NCBI GenBank assembly: GCA_905221605.1
Contig: CAJNDS010000113.1
Span: 696,674 to 760,673 of the forward strand
Length of the DNA stretch: 64,000 bases
Direction: 5' to 3'
Source: Symbiodinium natans
Taxonomy: Eukaryota; Sar; Dinophyceae; Suessiales; Symbiodiniaceae
Part shown: in pieces, positions 21,876 to 31,302 of the stretch
Numbering within the stretch: position 1 is the stretch's first letter
Layout of the letters: each line of letters begins with the position of its first letter
Position numbers and translations under genes: made by a program
Notes under the pieces: generated by a model
Database searches by the model: none
What the model was told of the DNA's origin: nothing
What the model saw: only the letters and a program-made list of their open reading frames with translations

Positions 21876-23999
21876 GAGAAGAAGCTTTTTGCCTTCAGAT
21901 CAGAAGAGAAGGCTACCGCGAGGCCTTATAACTTACAAACCCTCATGAACCATAAGCCCTGAACGTTCTTTGAGTTGCAGTTTGGGTTAGGTCTTAGGGT
22001 TTAGCCGGCCCCGGATTGGATGTAGGTTGTATTCCTGCGCTGGGCATTTGCAGGCATTGCAAGCCATCGATGGCATCAGACTCCAATGCTCTAATAATAC
22101 CATACTACTATAATGCCATAATGACAGAAAATCATCAAATCATCTGATAATCGTAGTAGAATGACACCCTTAACCCCTAAACACGGGAAGCCGAGCTGTC
22201 CAGGGCGAGGGCATAATCGACGCTGAGGTAGGCGCCTGCAACAGCGATGCTCTGCAGGGTTTGGAGTTTAGGGCTTTGGGGTTGAGAGTTTTAGGGTGTT
22301 AGGGTTTAGGTTTTGAGGGCTTGAGGTTGAGGTTTCAGGGGGAGAGTCAAGGAGGCGTTGGGGGCTTTGGGAGTCGTGCCAGCACAGACTACTCGGTTTA
22401 GGGTTTAAGGTTTTGAGAGTTCGGAGAGATAGATGTCCTGAAAATCAGTCTTAAGTTTTGTCCAAGTCTCAGATTTGGGGGGGAGGGGGGTGGCGATTGG
22501 TTGAAGACCTGTTTGTTAACCCTAAACCCTACACAGCACTAAGCCATTGCAAACTGCAACACCTGAACCCTACACATTCCTGCACCTTTCTCTCTCCCAC
22601 AGGCACTCAGTGAATGTCTGGCTCTAATCCTAAACCCTAAACCCTTGAACCTTAAACCTTTGCAGCGCCTGAGCCAATCCCGTACATCACGGCGGCTGCA
22701 ACCACAGCCGGCCAGGAAGTCTGGGCGTGAACAGGAAGCTGGTGCACTAGGCTCCCGGGTTTAGGGTTTAGGGTTTAGGGTTTAGGGTTTGGGGTCTAGG
22801 GTTTACTTAGGTTTATTGGTTTCGGGTTTGGGGTTTCAGGGTTCCAGGTCTAGGGTTTAGTGGTTTGAGGATACTTGATTATTATAATTCCATACCAAGC
22901 GCCCCGAAGCATCAACCTCATGTTTACACGCTCCTGGTGTGGGGCTTCAGGGTTTCACCATTGCTGGGTTCTTCACGATTATGGGTTCAGAGATTTGAGG
23001 CCTGGCTGAGGATTCAGGCTCGAAGGTGTGGCAAACCCTAAACCACCCCTAAACCCTAAACCCTAAACCCTAAACCCTAAACCCTAAACCCTAAAGCCTA
23101 CACCCTCCCTGTAAGAGCCAAACTCCGGCAGTCCTGGACCCCAAACCACCCCGAAGCCCAAAAACAAGCCTGAAGCCCAAACACCAAAACGACTACACAC
23201 CCATCCTGAACCCTAAATTCCCACCCAGGCCTGCTTAGGCCGTACCCACCTTTTCTAGGGTGCCTGGACCCGGAACTACACCCGACCCCCGCCTGGGGCA
23301 CCCCCACCTCCCTTCTCCGATTCTCAAGTACTACCCTCGGAAGCTCCCCTGGAGCCAGACCCCCTGCCGGAACGTGTCAGGGACATTTGCGCCCCTGACC
23401 CCCCTAACCTCCTGCTTTGCCCCCCTGACCCTCTCTCTGGCCCTGGCCCCCTTGCCCCGAGCCTCACCTTTTGGCTTCTTGGCCCCTGATCCCTTGGTCC
23501 GCCTCCAAACCTTTCCTAACCGTTCAAAGGATGGGGGTGGGAAGGGGAATTTAGGGAGAAGCCCGAAACCCTAAAAGGAGAAAAGTTGGGTAGATGCCTG
23601 CGTAAGCAGGGGGTGGGAAAAATAGAACAACCCAACCTTTCTGGTTGTGGCGGGTCCAAATTTCAAAAAAAGCCGCCGCGACATATGCCGCCCCCTCACA
23701 CCCCCTGGGTGTGTTGGGGCGCAATCTCCGCATGACATCTACTGCCGCGGCGCGGCGAGAAGCCCTAAACCCCAAACCCTAGACCCTAAAACCCTAAACC
23801 CTAAACCTTAACGGCTTATGGAACTTCGGTTTGGGGTTTAGGGTTTAGGGTTTAGAGTTTGGGTTGAGGATTCGAGGTTCTGCATGGTTTTAGGGGTCTA
23901 GGGTGCATCGGCCTAAACTCGAAAACCCTCAACCCAGGCGCGAGAGTGTTGAGGGCAAACATGTTTGCAGGATGGGTTAGGGTTTAGGGATTGGCGTTT

Positions 24000-24062
24000 A
24001 GGGGTTTAGGGGTTTAGGGGTTTAGGGGTTTAGGGGTTTAGGGGTTTAGGGGTTTAGGGGCT
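24000..24062 (+). repeat. TTTAGGGG octamer array, about 8 units, with head-to-head junction
   Basis: Eight TTTAGGGG units end in GGGGCTAAACCC, where the strand sense flips to C-oriented units (24061..24118). Confidence 0.9.
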
Positions 24063-24654
24063 AAACCCTAAGCCCAAAACCCTAAACCCCAAGCCCAAAA
24101 ACCTAAACCCTAAACCCCTGACATGCACGCGACCTTGGCATTTAGTGGCGCCAGCACGTACCTGGGCCGCCGGGTTGCACAGAGTGGGGAAAGTCGTGGG
24201 GTGTGGGGTTGAAGGTTTAGGGTTTGGGGGGTTTGGGGTTTAGGGTTTGGGGTTTAGGGTTTGGGGCTTAGGGCTTGGGGTTGAAGGTTTAGGGTCTGGG
24301 GTTTAGGGCTTGGGCTTATAGAGTTTAGGGTTTAGGGTTTCGGGTTTATGGGGTTCAGGGTTTAGGGTTTAGGAGGGTTTATGGAGATTCTTCGGGGTTC
24401 ATGTCCGGGAACAGTTTCGAGGCAGGTCTTCGAAAACTGGTTGTCCATCAGTCAAAAGACGTGAGTATCTTCCCTGGTATTCAGCAACCATCTTACAATA
24501 ATTCCTAAACCCTAAACCCTAAACCCTAAACCCTAAACCCTTTTTTTCGGTGTTGGTTCCGGCTACTTGATGAGGGAACCTGGAGCCCCCAAAAAACTGA
24601 GCTACCAAGTTCGACTTTACACTGGCTTGAGGGTTCATCGGTTTCCCTACCACC

Positions 24655-24750
24655 CCCCTCCATACTACCCCCCCTCCCCCCTAGGTCCCCCCCCCCCCCC
24701 CTTCTTAATGATCCCTAGTTATGGGGGGGAACCTAGAGGGGGAGGGGTGG
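24655..24750. repeat. Hairpin of CCCCCTAGG / CCTAGAGGGGG type
   Basis: CCCTCCCCCCTAGGTCCC with a poly-C run faces GGGGGGAACCTAGAGGGGGA; the centre is TTCTTAATGATCCCTAGTTA. A related AGGTTCC hairpin with ATAGGCTTAATTAT repeats lies at 58222..58303. Confidence 0.4.
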
Positions 24751-25508
24751 TGTAGAGGCGGGCAGGGGCAAGTTTGGAGGCTCTGGGGCTGCTCCCCCAC
24801 AAGACAACCCTCAAATCCCTTGTTGCTTCTAGCGTCAAAGCCCAGAACCCTAAACCCTAAACCCTAAACCCTAAACCCTAAACCCTAAACCCTAATCGTC
24901 TTCAGGCCCTGAAAGGCGAGGGGCTTAGGAAAACTTACCATGGCTTCTGTATAGGGTTTTGGGCTTTGGAGAGTTTAGGGTTTATGAACTTTCCATGGCT
25001 TACCCCAAACCCTAAACCCTAAACCCCAAAAGCCCTCCACAACCCCCTAACCCTGCAGAGCTATTGTTGGCATAGGCAAGGAACCCCCAAACCCTAAACT
25101 CTCTGTAGTGCTAGAGGGTCGTAGTTCGGCTCTCTCGGCAGCTACGTTTAGGGTTTAGGGTTTAGGGTTTAGGGTTTAGGGTTTAGGGTTTAGGGTTTAG
25201 TGTAACCTCTACCTGCCCGGCACCCTAAACCAACAAAACTGCATGCTGTGAGGATCTCAAGACCACCACCAACCCTCAACCCTGAACCCTAAACCGTATT
25301 CCCTAAACCCTAAACCCCAAACCCCAAACCCTAAACCCTAAACCCTAAACCAACCCGTAATCCTGGAAGCACACGTCTTAATCTTAAAAAGAACCCATAC
25401 AAAAAAAAGCTGAAGCCCTAAACCTGAAAATCCGGAACGTGAAGCCCTATCTTCAACAAGATGAGCCCCAAACCTAGCTCCAAGAGGTTTAGGGTTTAGG
25501 GTTTAGGG

Positions 25509-25598
25509 TTGGGATGTTCACCCTTATACTAACAGCCCTTAATAGGGATCATAATAGGTACGTCTAATCCCTACTAGAACAAAGGGGAAACGTCCCAA
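25509..25598. mobile_element. Family A palindromic element, copy 5
   Basis: TTGGGATGTTCACCCTTATA facing AAAGGGGAAACGTCCCAA. The left end directly follows a short TTTAGGG tract (25487..25508). Confidence 0.62.
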
Positions 25599-26035
25599 CA
25601 CTACGCATTAGACCGTAGGAAGGAAGGCCCTGTTTTTTTCTGGACACTCTTCGAAATGCCGAGGAGGCGCAGAAGAAATGTGCATGACATGAACATGCAG
25701 GAGATGTAGATGACAGGCTTCCTTGGAAATCGGGATGCCCAGAGGGTCCCTTTGCAGAACCACCATGGAATCAGGAGACCCAACCAAAACTTCTTGGATG
25801 GTGTTTTCTGGTACCTAGGTACATCCCTAAGCCCTGAACCCTAAGCAATAAACTCTATACACATTGGGTCCTTTATGGGACTATAGTAGGGGGTACGATA
25901 ATCCCTATTGAGGCACTGCATCGCTGCGATCAGAATCAGACCCAAGAGTAACCTAGGAATACAAAGGGCGCCCGTTTTGGTTTCAAGGGGCTTCTATAAG
26001 GGAACAGCCCTAAACCCCAACCCTAAACCCTACAA

Positions 26036-26145
26036 CCCCCCCCCCCCAAAAAAAAAAGAAAAATAAAATAATAATCAAACAAATAAATAAGTAAATAAAT
26101 AAATAAATATATATATAGAGAGAGAGAGAGAGAAAAAAACTAAAT
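26036..26145. repeat. C, A, AAAT and GA microsatellite cluster
   Basis: Poly-C, poly-A, (AAAT)n, (TA)n and (GA)n runs follow one another. Confidence 0.9.
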
Positions 26146-26244
26146 CAAAAGAAAAAGCTACAAGGGCCTCCTCGGGTGCCTAGTCAGTGGTCACATGAGG
26201 GTGCTTGGGACTTTGTAAAGGGACGCCACTCAGGCAGCTGACTA

Positions 26245-26343
26245 TTTAGGGTTTAGGGTTTAGGGTTTAGGGTTTAGGGTTTAGGACTAGGGTTTAGGGT
26301 TTAGGGTTTAGGGTTTAGGGCTTAGGGTTTAGGGTTTAGGGTT
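26245..26343 (+). repeat. TTTAGGG array, about 14 units
   Basis: Heptamers with one GACTAGGG and one CTTAGGG unit. Confidence 0.92.
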
Positions 26344-26860
26344 TCTACTATGCTCCCTAGCTACTCCTTTGAAAAGCCAGCCCGGAGCCTGCACTTCGCT
26401 CAGAAAGAGACCCTGGAAAGGGTGACGGTTTATTGTGGGGTGGGGGGGGGGGGTTAGGGTTTAGGGTTTAGGGTTTAGGGGTTAGGGTTTAGGGTTTAGG
26501 GTTTAGGGTTTGGAGTTTGGGGTTCGGGGTTTAGGGTGTTTAGGGTTTAGGGGCTTAGGGTTTTAGGGTTTTAGGGTTCAGGGCTTGGGGTTTAGGAGAC
26601 CCTTTAACAGACCTGTTGGAGATCTGCTTCCTCCAAATCAGGTTGGCCCCTCAAGGCACTCAATCCTCTTAAGCCCAAGTTCGAGATATGCCAAGTTCCT
26701 AAACCCTCTAGCAACGCTCTAGACCGCAATGAGCCTCTATGGTGTTGCGGAAAGATCGTGCCTCTTGGCTTTTTGCACCCTAAACCTTGCAGCACCCTGA
26801 ACCCTCAGGACTATACTGCATGCTGGTACCTGCAACACTGAATGCAGCATGGAAGGGCAC

Positions 26861-26938
26861 CTAAACCCTAAACCCTAAACCCTAAACCCTAAACCCTAAA
26901 CCCTAAACCCTAAACCCTAAACCCTAAACCCTAAACCT
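26861..26938 (-). repeat. CCCTAAA array, about 11 units
   Basis: Pure tract. On the minus strand it begins ACTAG|GTTTAGGG, downstream of the MFS-like island. Confidence 0.95.
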
Positions 26939-26951
26939 AGTGTTGAGCTCA

Positions 26952-27050
26952 GAGCGTCCGACCCCAGCGATTGGAAAGCCGGCCCAGTGGGACACTAGCC
27001 AGCATGCCGACGCATTGCATGACGATGGCCAACAGGCCGATCACGGTCTT
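26952..27050 (-). CDS. Exon-like fragment of a major facilitator superfamily (MFS) transporter
   Basis: An island lying between two telomere-like tracts reads KTVIGLLAIVMQCVGMLASV followed by PLGRLSNRWGRTL on the minus strand, ending in TGA at 26949..26951. The hydrophobic run followed by G-R-L-S-N-R-W-G-R fits MFS transmembrane segment 2 and the conserved loop motif G-x-L-x-D/N-R-x-G-R. Third codon positions are strongly GC-rich. MFS proteins are 12-helix membrane transporters; only about 33 residues are visible here. The opposite strand is also open, so the assignment rests on the motif. It may be one exon of an intron-rich gene or a captured gene fragment. Confidence 0.35.
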
Positions 27051-27296
27051 TCCTTGGGTTCAGGGTTCAGGGTTTGGGGTTTAGGGATTTAGGGGTTTAG
27101 GGGCTTAGGGGCTTGGGGGCTTAGGGGCTTAGGGGTTTAGGGGTTTCGCGAACCTAAATCACCCGAAGCCCTTAACCCCAAGCCCGGCTTTGGGGCCTAG
27201 TTCTTAGGTGTGCAGGGCTTGCGGTTAAGGGTCTGGTCTTTTGGGTCTAGGGCGATCACTGGTCTGCTTTGTCGGCAGCCCTACCCAGCGACATGA

Positions 27297-27850
27297 AGCC
27301 CTAAACCCTAAAAACCTAAAATACTAAAAACCCTAAAACCCTAAAACCCTAAAACCCTAAGACCCTCAAACCCTAAAACCCTAAGACCCCTGAAACCCTA
27401 AAACCCTAAAACCCTAAAACCCCTAAAACCCCTAAAACCCTAAGACCCCTAAAACCCTAAAACCCCTAAAACCTCTAAAAACCTAAAATTCCTAAAGCCC
27501 TCAAACCCTAAAACCCTAAAACGCTCAAACCCTCAAACCCTAAAACCCTCAAACCCTCAAACCCCTCAAACCCCTCAAACCCCTCAAACCCCTCAAACCC
27601 CTCAAACCCCTCAAACCCCTCAAACCCCTCAAACCCCTCAAACCCCTCAAACCCCTCAAACCCCTCAAACCCCTCAAACCCCTCAAACCCCTCAAACCCC
27701 TCAAACCCCTCAAACCCTAAAAAACCCTAAAAAACCCTAAAAAACCCTAACAAACCCTAAAACCCTAAAACCCTAAAACCCTAAAACCCTAAAACCCTAA
27801 CCCTAAACCCTAAACCCTAAACCCCAAACCCTAAACCCTAAACCCTAACA
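27297..27850 (-). repeat. 554-bp composite array of 7-, 8- and 9-mer telomere-like units
   Basis: Begins with CCCTAAA, passes through CCCTAAAA and CCCCTAAAA octamers, then about 18 copies of the 9-mer CCCCTCAAA (27550..27715), then CCCTAAAA(A) units, and returns to CCCTAAA at 27790..27850. Units change in blocks, typical of local amplification. Largest array in the window. Confidence 0.92.
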
Positions 27851-27952
27851 AGCACAGAATCTTCTGGACTCCGTCTCCACATGCATCATGTCCCGGAAGT
27901 AGTAGTACCTGTTCAGGGACATCCCGAACATGAATGAGAGGGGCTGGATATG
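27850..27952 (-). CDS. Exon-like island, unrecognised protein
   Basis: On the minus strand an AG acceptor (GGCCTCAG) is followed by an open frame reading HIQPLSFMFGMSLNRYYYFR and then DMMHVETESRRFCA, up to the donor CTT|GTTAGGG, where the donor is the first base of the long 8/9-mer array 27297..27849. It lies on the same strand as, and upstream of, the MFS-like island at 26952..27050, so the two could belong to one gene, but no homology supports that. Confidence 0.28.
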
Positions 27953-29024
27953 CTGAGGCCTTTAGGGTTTAGGGTTTAGGGTTTAGGGTTTAGGGTTTAG
28001 GGTTTGGGGTTTGGGGTTTGGGGTTTAGGGTTTGGGGGTGTACGATATTTGGGGTACCGTACTGGGGTCCTTTTTTTGTAAAGGAGGCCTACTATTTAGT
28101 CTGTTTTAGGGTCCCCTACCTTCGTAAACCCCCAGGTTGCTGAGACTGACAACAGGGTTCAGGCGATCGGATGCCCCATCTTTGAGCCATGACTCTCAGC
28201 TCAAGCCCCTCTCCTAGGACCCAGAGTAGGGTTTAGGGTTTAGGGTTTCAGGTTTAGGGTTTAGGGTTTAAGGTTTAGGGTGTAGGGTTTGGGGTTTAGG
28301 ATTTAGGCCCTGAACGGTCCGGAGTATGCGGCGTCAAGGAAGAATATGCACAGCATTCGGGCGGAAAGGTGCCCTGAGAATCCATTTTTCGCGTGACTTA
28401 GTTTTGGGCGTAGGGTGTAGGGCTTAGGGTTCGGGGACGAAAGCTGAGTAAATCAAACTTTGGGCGGGCAAGTTCTTTCATATTTCACTTGGCTGCACTC
28501 AGGAGGGTAGCTATAAATTAAACTTTTGGCTGCCTTAATAAGAAGCCCAATAAACCCCAAAAAAGGTAAGGATCTAAAGTTACAGTAAAGTACCACAAAG
28601 TTCATATAGTACGACAAAGAGACCCCCTGCGCTCAGATATCGCAATCAGCACCTCTCTACGCCAAAGTCGTAGACGTAGCCGGGGTGTATAGGGTCCAGG
28701 GTTTACCACCAGGGGAACTTGCACCTTTCCTTAGCTTGGGTGCAGCTTCTGGGTTCCTTGGGCTTGGGGTTTACGATGCCCTTGAAGACTTCCTATAGCT
28801 GTCTACTATAAGAAAACCGGCAGGAAATAAGCGCAGAGGGCACATGAAGGCAGCTACCGACGTCGAGACGTAGTAGCACATCCGTCCAGCACACACCCAT
28901 GCGAAATCGGCATCTTTGGCAGGGTCCTGGGGGTGGTTTTTCGCGGTCACCCTCTCATTCCCCAAATCTAGTATAATCATTATAAGGATCTCCAAAACAG
29001 GGGCAGCTACTTTAAAGGGAAACC

Positions 29025-29117
29025 TTGGGATGTTACTCCTTATACTAACAATCCTTAATAGGGAATATAGTACTCCCCCCCTTTTAAGGAGCTGTTCGCA
29101 AAAAGGACACATCCCAA
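29025..29117. mobile_element. Family A palindromic element, copy 6
   Basis: TTGGGATGTTACTCCTTATA facing AAAAGGACACATCCCAA, flanked by CC and GG. The 157-codon minus-strand ORF over this site (28771..29244) runs through the element and is judged spurious. Confidence 0.62.
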
Positions 29118-30024
29118 GGGAAACCCAAGCAGTATCTGCCGAGACTCGATGAGATACGTCCTCCTGAGGTCTGCCAGACTCAAGGCAGTGTTGGTGGTGT
29201 TCAGTGATGACGTTTCTGTCGCACAATAGCCTGGATAGCAGCAAGTCAATTGGGGGAATTTGTCGGTGTGTTTAATAACTTGTTCGGGTTTAGGGTTTAG
29301 GTCCTACGCCCCCGCCCCCCAAACTTAGGGTTTAGGGTTTAGGGTTTATCCGATCTTAGCCCTCAAACAGTGCCCCACTATAGGGCTGAACCATTGAAAG
29401 CTTAGGGGAGCGTGTTGGGTCTCCCTTGGAATAGTGATTTTCAGAACTTCTAGCTCGTCCCCTAGAAATGTGCCCCATGCGTCTTCTGAAGAAGCTACAA
29501 TGTCCCAAGAGCCTCAGCACGGGCTTGAATTCTTGTTTTGTTAATCCAGAAAGTGCCATGAATGCCTACTCAGCCGAGATTGTAGAGAATGCCTGCATAT
29601 GAGGCTTTGGGACTCTCGGGTTTTGGGTTTAGGGTTTAGGGTTTAGGGTTATTCATTTCTCCGACGCTTCGAGACGGTTGCATTGAGATGCCGTGCACGT
29701 GTGGTGGGTGAGGCGATGGTCACCCCAAACCTTACATTAGTTGCCTCCCTTGTGGCAACAGCAACCAACATGAGGGAGGTGAATTCACCGAAGGTTTAGG
29801 GTTTTGGGGTTTTGGGTTCACCCTAAACCCTAAACCCTAAACCCCTAAACCCTAAATCCCTAAACCCCTAACCCCTAAACCCCTAAACCCACGTATCAGG
29901 TCACATATCATGCAAAGCGCCGGGGCGACTCCGACGCTTGTTAGGGTTTCTGAAGCTCCCGTGTTTGAAGTCTGGGTTGCGCGTATATAACCTTGCTAGC
30001 CCAGGAACCATATTGTAAGGATAC

Positions 30025-30118
30025 TTCGGGATGTTCTGCCTTACACTAACAGTCCTTAATGGGGATCATAATGAAGGGTCCATATGAAGGACAATGAGTA
30101 TAAGGGGGAACATCCCAA
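30025..30118. mobile_element. Family A palindromic element, copy 7
   Basis: TTCGGGATGTTCTGCCTTAC and AGTATAAGGGGGAACATCCC are the arms, with CAGTCCTTAATGGGGATC in the left inner arm. Confidence 0.62.
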
Positions 30119-30154
30119 TACATCACATTGGGTCGCCCAGTAACCATATCTTGA

Positions 30155-30233
30155 TTTAGGGTTTAGGGTTTAGGGTTTAGGGTTTAGGGTTTAGGGTTTA
30201 GGGTTTCGGGTTTAGGGTTTAGGGTTTAGGGTT
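30155..30233 (+). repeat. TTTAGGG array, about 11 units
   Basis: Pure except one TTTCGGG; ends 7 bp before family D copy 2. Confidence 0.95.
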
Positions 30234-30239
30234 ATGAGG

Positions 30240-30384
30240 CCTACTTGGAGGTTCATGGTGCTTGATAACCAATTGTAACTGTACCTACAACTGTACTCAT
30301 AACCATATTAGGGCACTTTAAGGGGCTTATGAGTGGGTTATATGTGCAGTTGTAATTGGTTCATAAGTACCCTGAACCTCCAAC
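30240..30384. mobile_element. Family D element, copy 2
   Basis: CCTACTTGGAGGTTCATGG facing ACCCTGAACCTCCAA, inner arms CCAATTGTAACTGTACC and GCAGTTGTAATTGGTTC. The G-oriented array 30155..30233 ends 7 bp to the left and a C-oriented tract starts just to the right, so the element is bracketed by telomere-like DNA. Confidence 0.6.
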
Positions 30385-30444
30385 CCCCCCTCCCTAAACC
30401 CTAAACCCTATACCTAAACCCCTAAACCCTAAACCCTAAAGAAC

Positions 30445-30508
30445 CTCCGCAAAGTTCGGCCCAAGACACAGACGAGCATGGACACCACGAGAATGGTGGC
30501 CACCTCTG
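30445..30508 (-). CDS. Exon-like island with a hydrophobic helix
   Basis: On the minus strand, after TTTGGGGGCAG, an open frame reads EVATILVVSMLVCVLGRTLR and ends at GCGGAG|GTTCTTTAGGG, the border of the C-oriented array 30388..30440. The plus strand is also open over this island (TSMDTTRMVATSAAPKPQRA), so the strand is uncertain. A membrane-spanning segment is plausible if the minus strand is right. Confidence 0.22.
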
Positions 30509-30572
30509 CTGCCCCCAAACCGCAAAGAGCGGCTCACAAGGCAGAGGCAGGGGTCAGCTTCTGGCATGAGGG

Positions 30573-30666
30573 CCCTAAACCCTAAACCCTAAACCCTAAA
30601 CCCTAAACCCTAAACCCTAAACCCTAAACCCTAAACCCTAAACCCTAAACCCTAAACCCTAAACCT
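30573..30666 (-). repeat. CCCTAAA array, about 13 units
   Basis: Pure tract; on the minus strand it begins CTTAG|GTTTAGGG. Confidence 0.95.
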
Positions 30667-31121
30667 AAGGGGCGGTATGGTATTCACCCAAACAGGGAAG
30701 CAGAGTTCAGAGGTCTGGGACAGCCGGGCCTCAAATCGAGGTTGTTGAAGGAGCTTTAGGGGGTTTGGGGGGGTTTAGGGTTTAGGGTTTAGGGTTTAGG
30801 GTTTAGGGTTTGGGGTTTAGGAATGGGAGTTTAGGGGGTTTGGGGGGTTTAGGGGGTGTGGGAATTGTTTGACAGCGACTTCCCAAAGCGACAAGCCCTA
30901 AACATCCCTAAGCCCACGCTGACCCAGAGAGAGAAAGCTGCAGCCAAGAACATCGTAGGGTAGTTTGAAGGCTCATATGGGCCCTTAATTCCGGGGACAG
31001 AGGGTGTGCCAGGCTTTTCGTGCGAGAGCCAAGTTGGCTGAGTCGAAATTCGGAAGTCACCGGCAACGTCTTTCTTTCCCAGTCACCTGTCCGGCCCATG
31101 CCTTCGGCATGCTTGTTCATG

Positions 31122-31233
31122 CCCTTAGGGACGAAAGGAACCCTAAAATTGGGGTCATATACCCTGCGTACTATAATTCCTGTTAAGGTATATGAACCAT
31201 AAACCCTTTTAGGGTTCATTTAGTCCCCAAGGG
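31122..31233. mobile_element. Family B palindromic element just downstream of the TIR/LRR gene
   Basis: CCCTTAGGGACGAAAGGAAC opens and GGGTTCATTTAGTCCCCAAGGG closes the hairpin; the interior has GGGGTCATATACCCTGCGTA and TTAAGGTATATGAACCATAA. It lies about 70 bp past the stop codon of the 31303..32871 gene. Confidence 0.6.
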
Positions 31234-31302
31234 CTCTTTGTAGACAAGAACGCGGAGGGTGAAAATTAACCGAGCTGCCACATTTCACCTCTGCGGCTCG
31301 TC

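Larger units (their letters stand above)
20641..23999. repeat. Sparser arrays, 20.6-24 kb
   Basis: C tracts 21544-21617, 23046-23095, 23762-23811; G tracts 21726-21875, 22750-22804, 23830-23860. 21877-22200 and 22200-22740 are mostly unique with single units. 23260-23574 is pyrimidine-rich; its 104-codon Pro/Leu ORF has no motif and is not called. Confidence 0.8.
24063..26860. repeat. Array cluster, 24-26.9 kb
   Basis: C tracts 24064-24118, 24506-24541, 24844-24894, 25006-25025, 25276-25350; G tracts 24211-24375 (TTTGGGG mixed), 25147-25200, 25487-25508, 26245-26343, 26454-26605. 25600-26000 is mainly unique; 25932-26006 (CCCAAGAGTAACCTAGGA, GGTTTCAAGGGGCTTCTA) recurs at 36300-36560 on either side of other DNA. 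Confidence 0.82.
27951..30572. repeat. Arrays and array-free stretch, 28-30.6 kb
   Basis: G tracts 27960-28036, 28228-28297, 29286-29348, 29630-29650, 30155-30233; C tracts 29820-29890, 30388-30440. 28440-29285 has no array and no convincing gene; it contains family A copy 6. 29356-29590 is unique, with a 67-codon minus ORF without motif. Confidence 0.8.

Noticed and set aside
23260-23574. 104-codon plus-strand ORF rich in Pro and Leu
   Set aside because: Pyrimidine-rich low-complexity composition, no motif, no supporting splice or start context.
28181-28215. Possible dinoflagellate spliced-leader sequence
   Set aside because: Only short stretches such as GAGCCAT and GCTCAAG match; the conserved leader order is absent.
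28771-29244. 157-codon minus-strand ORF
   Set aside because: It runs through a family A palindromic element and shows no motif.
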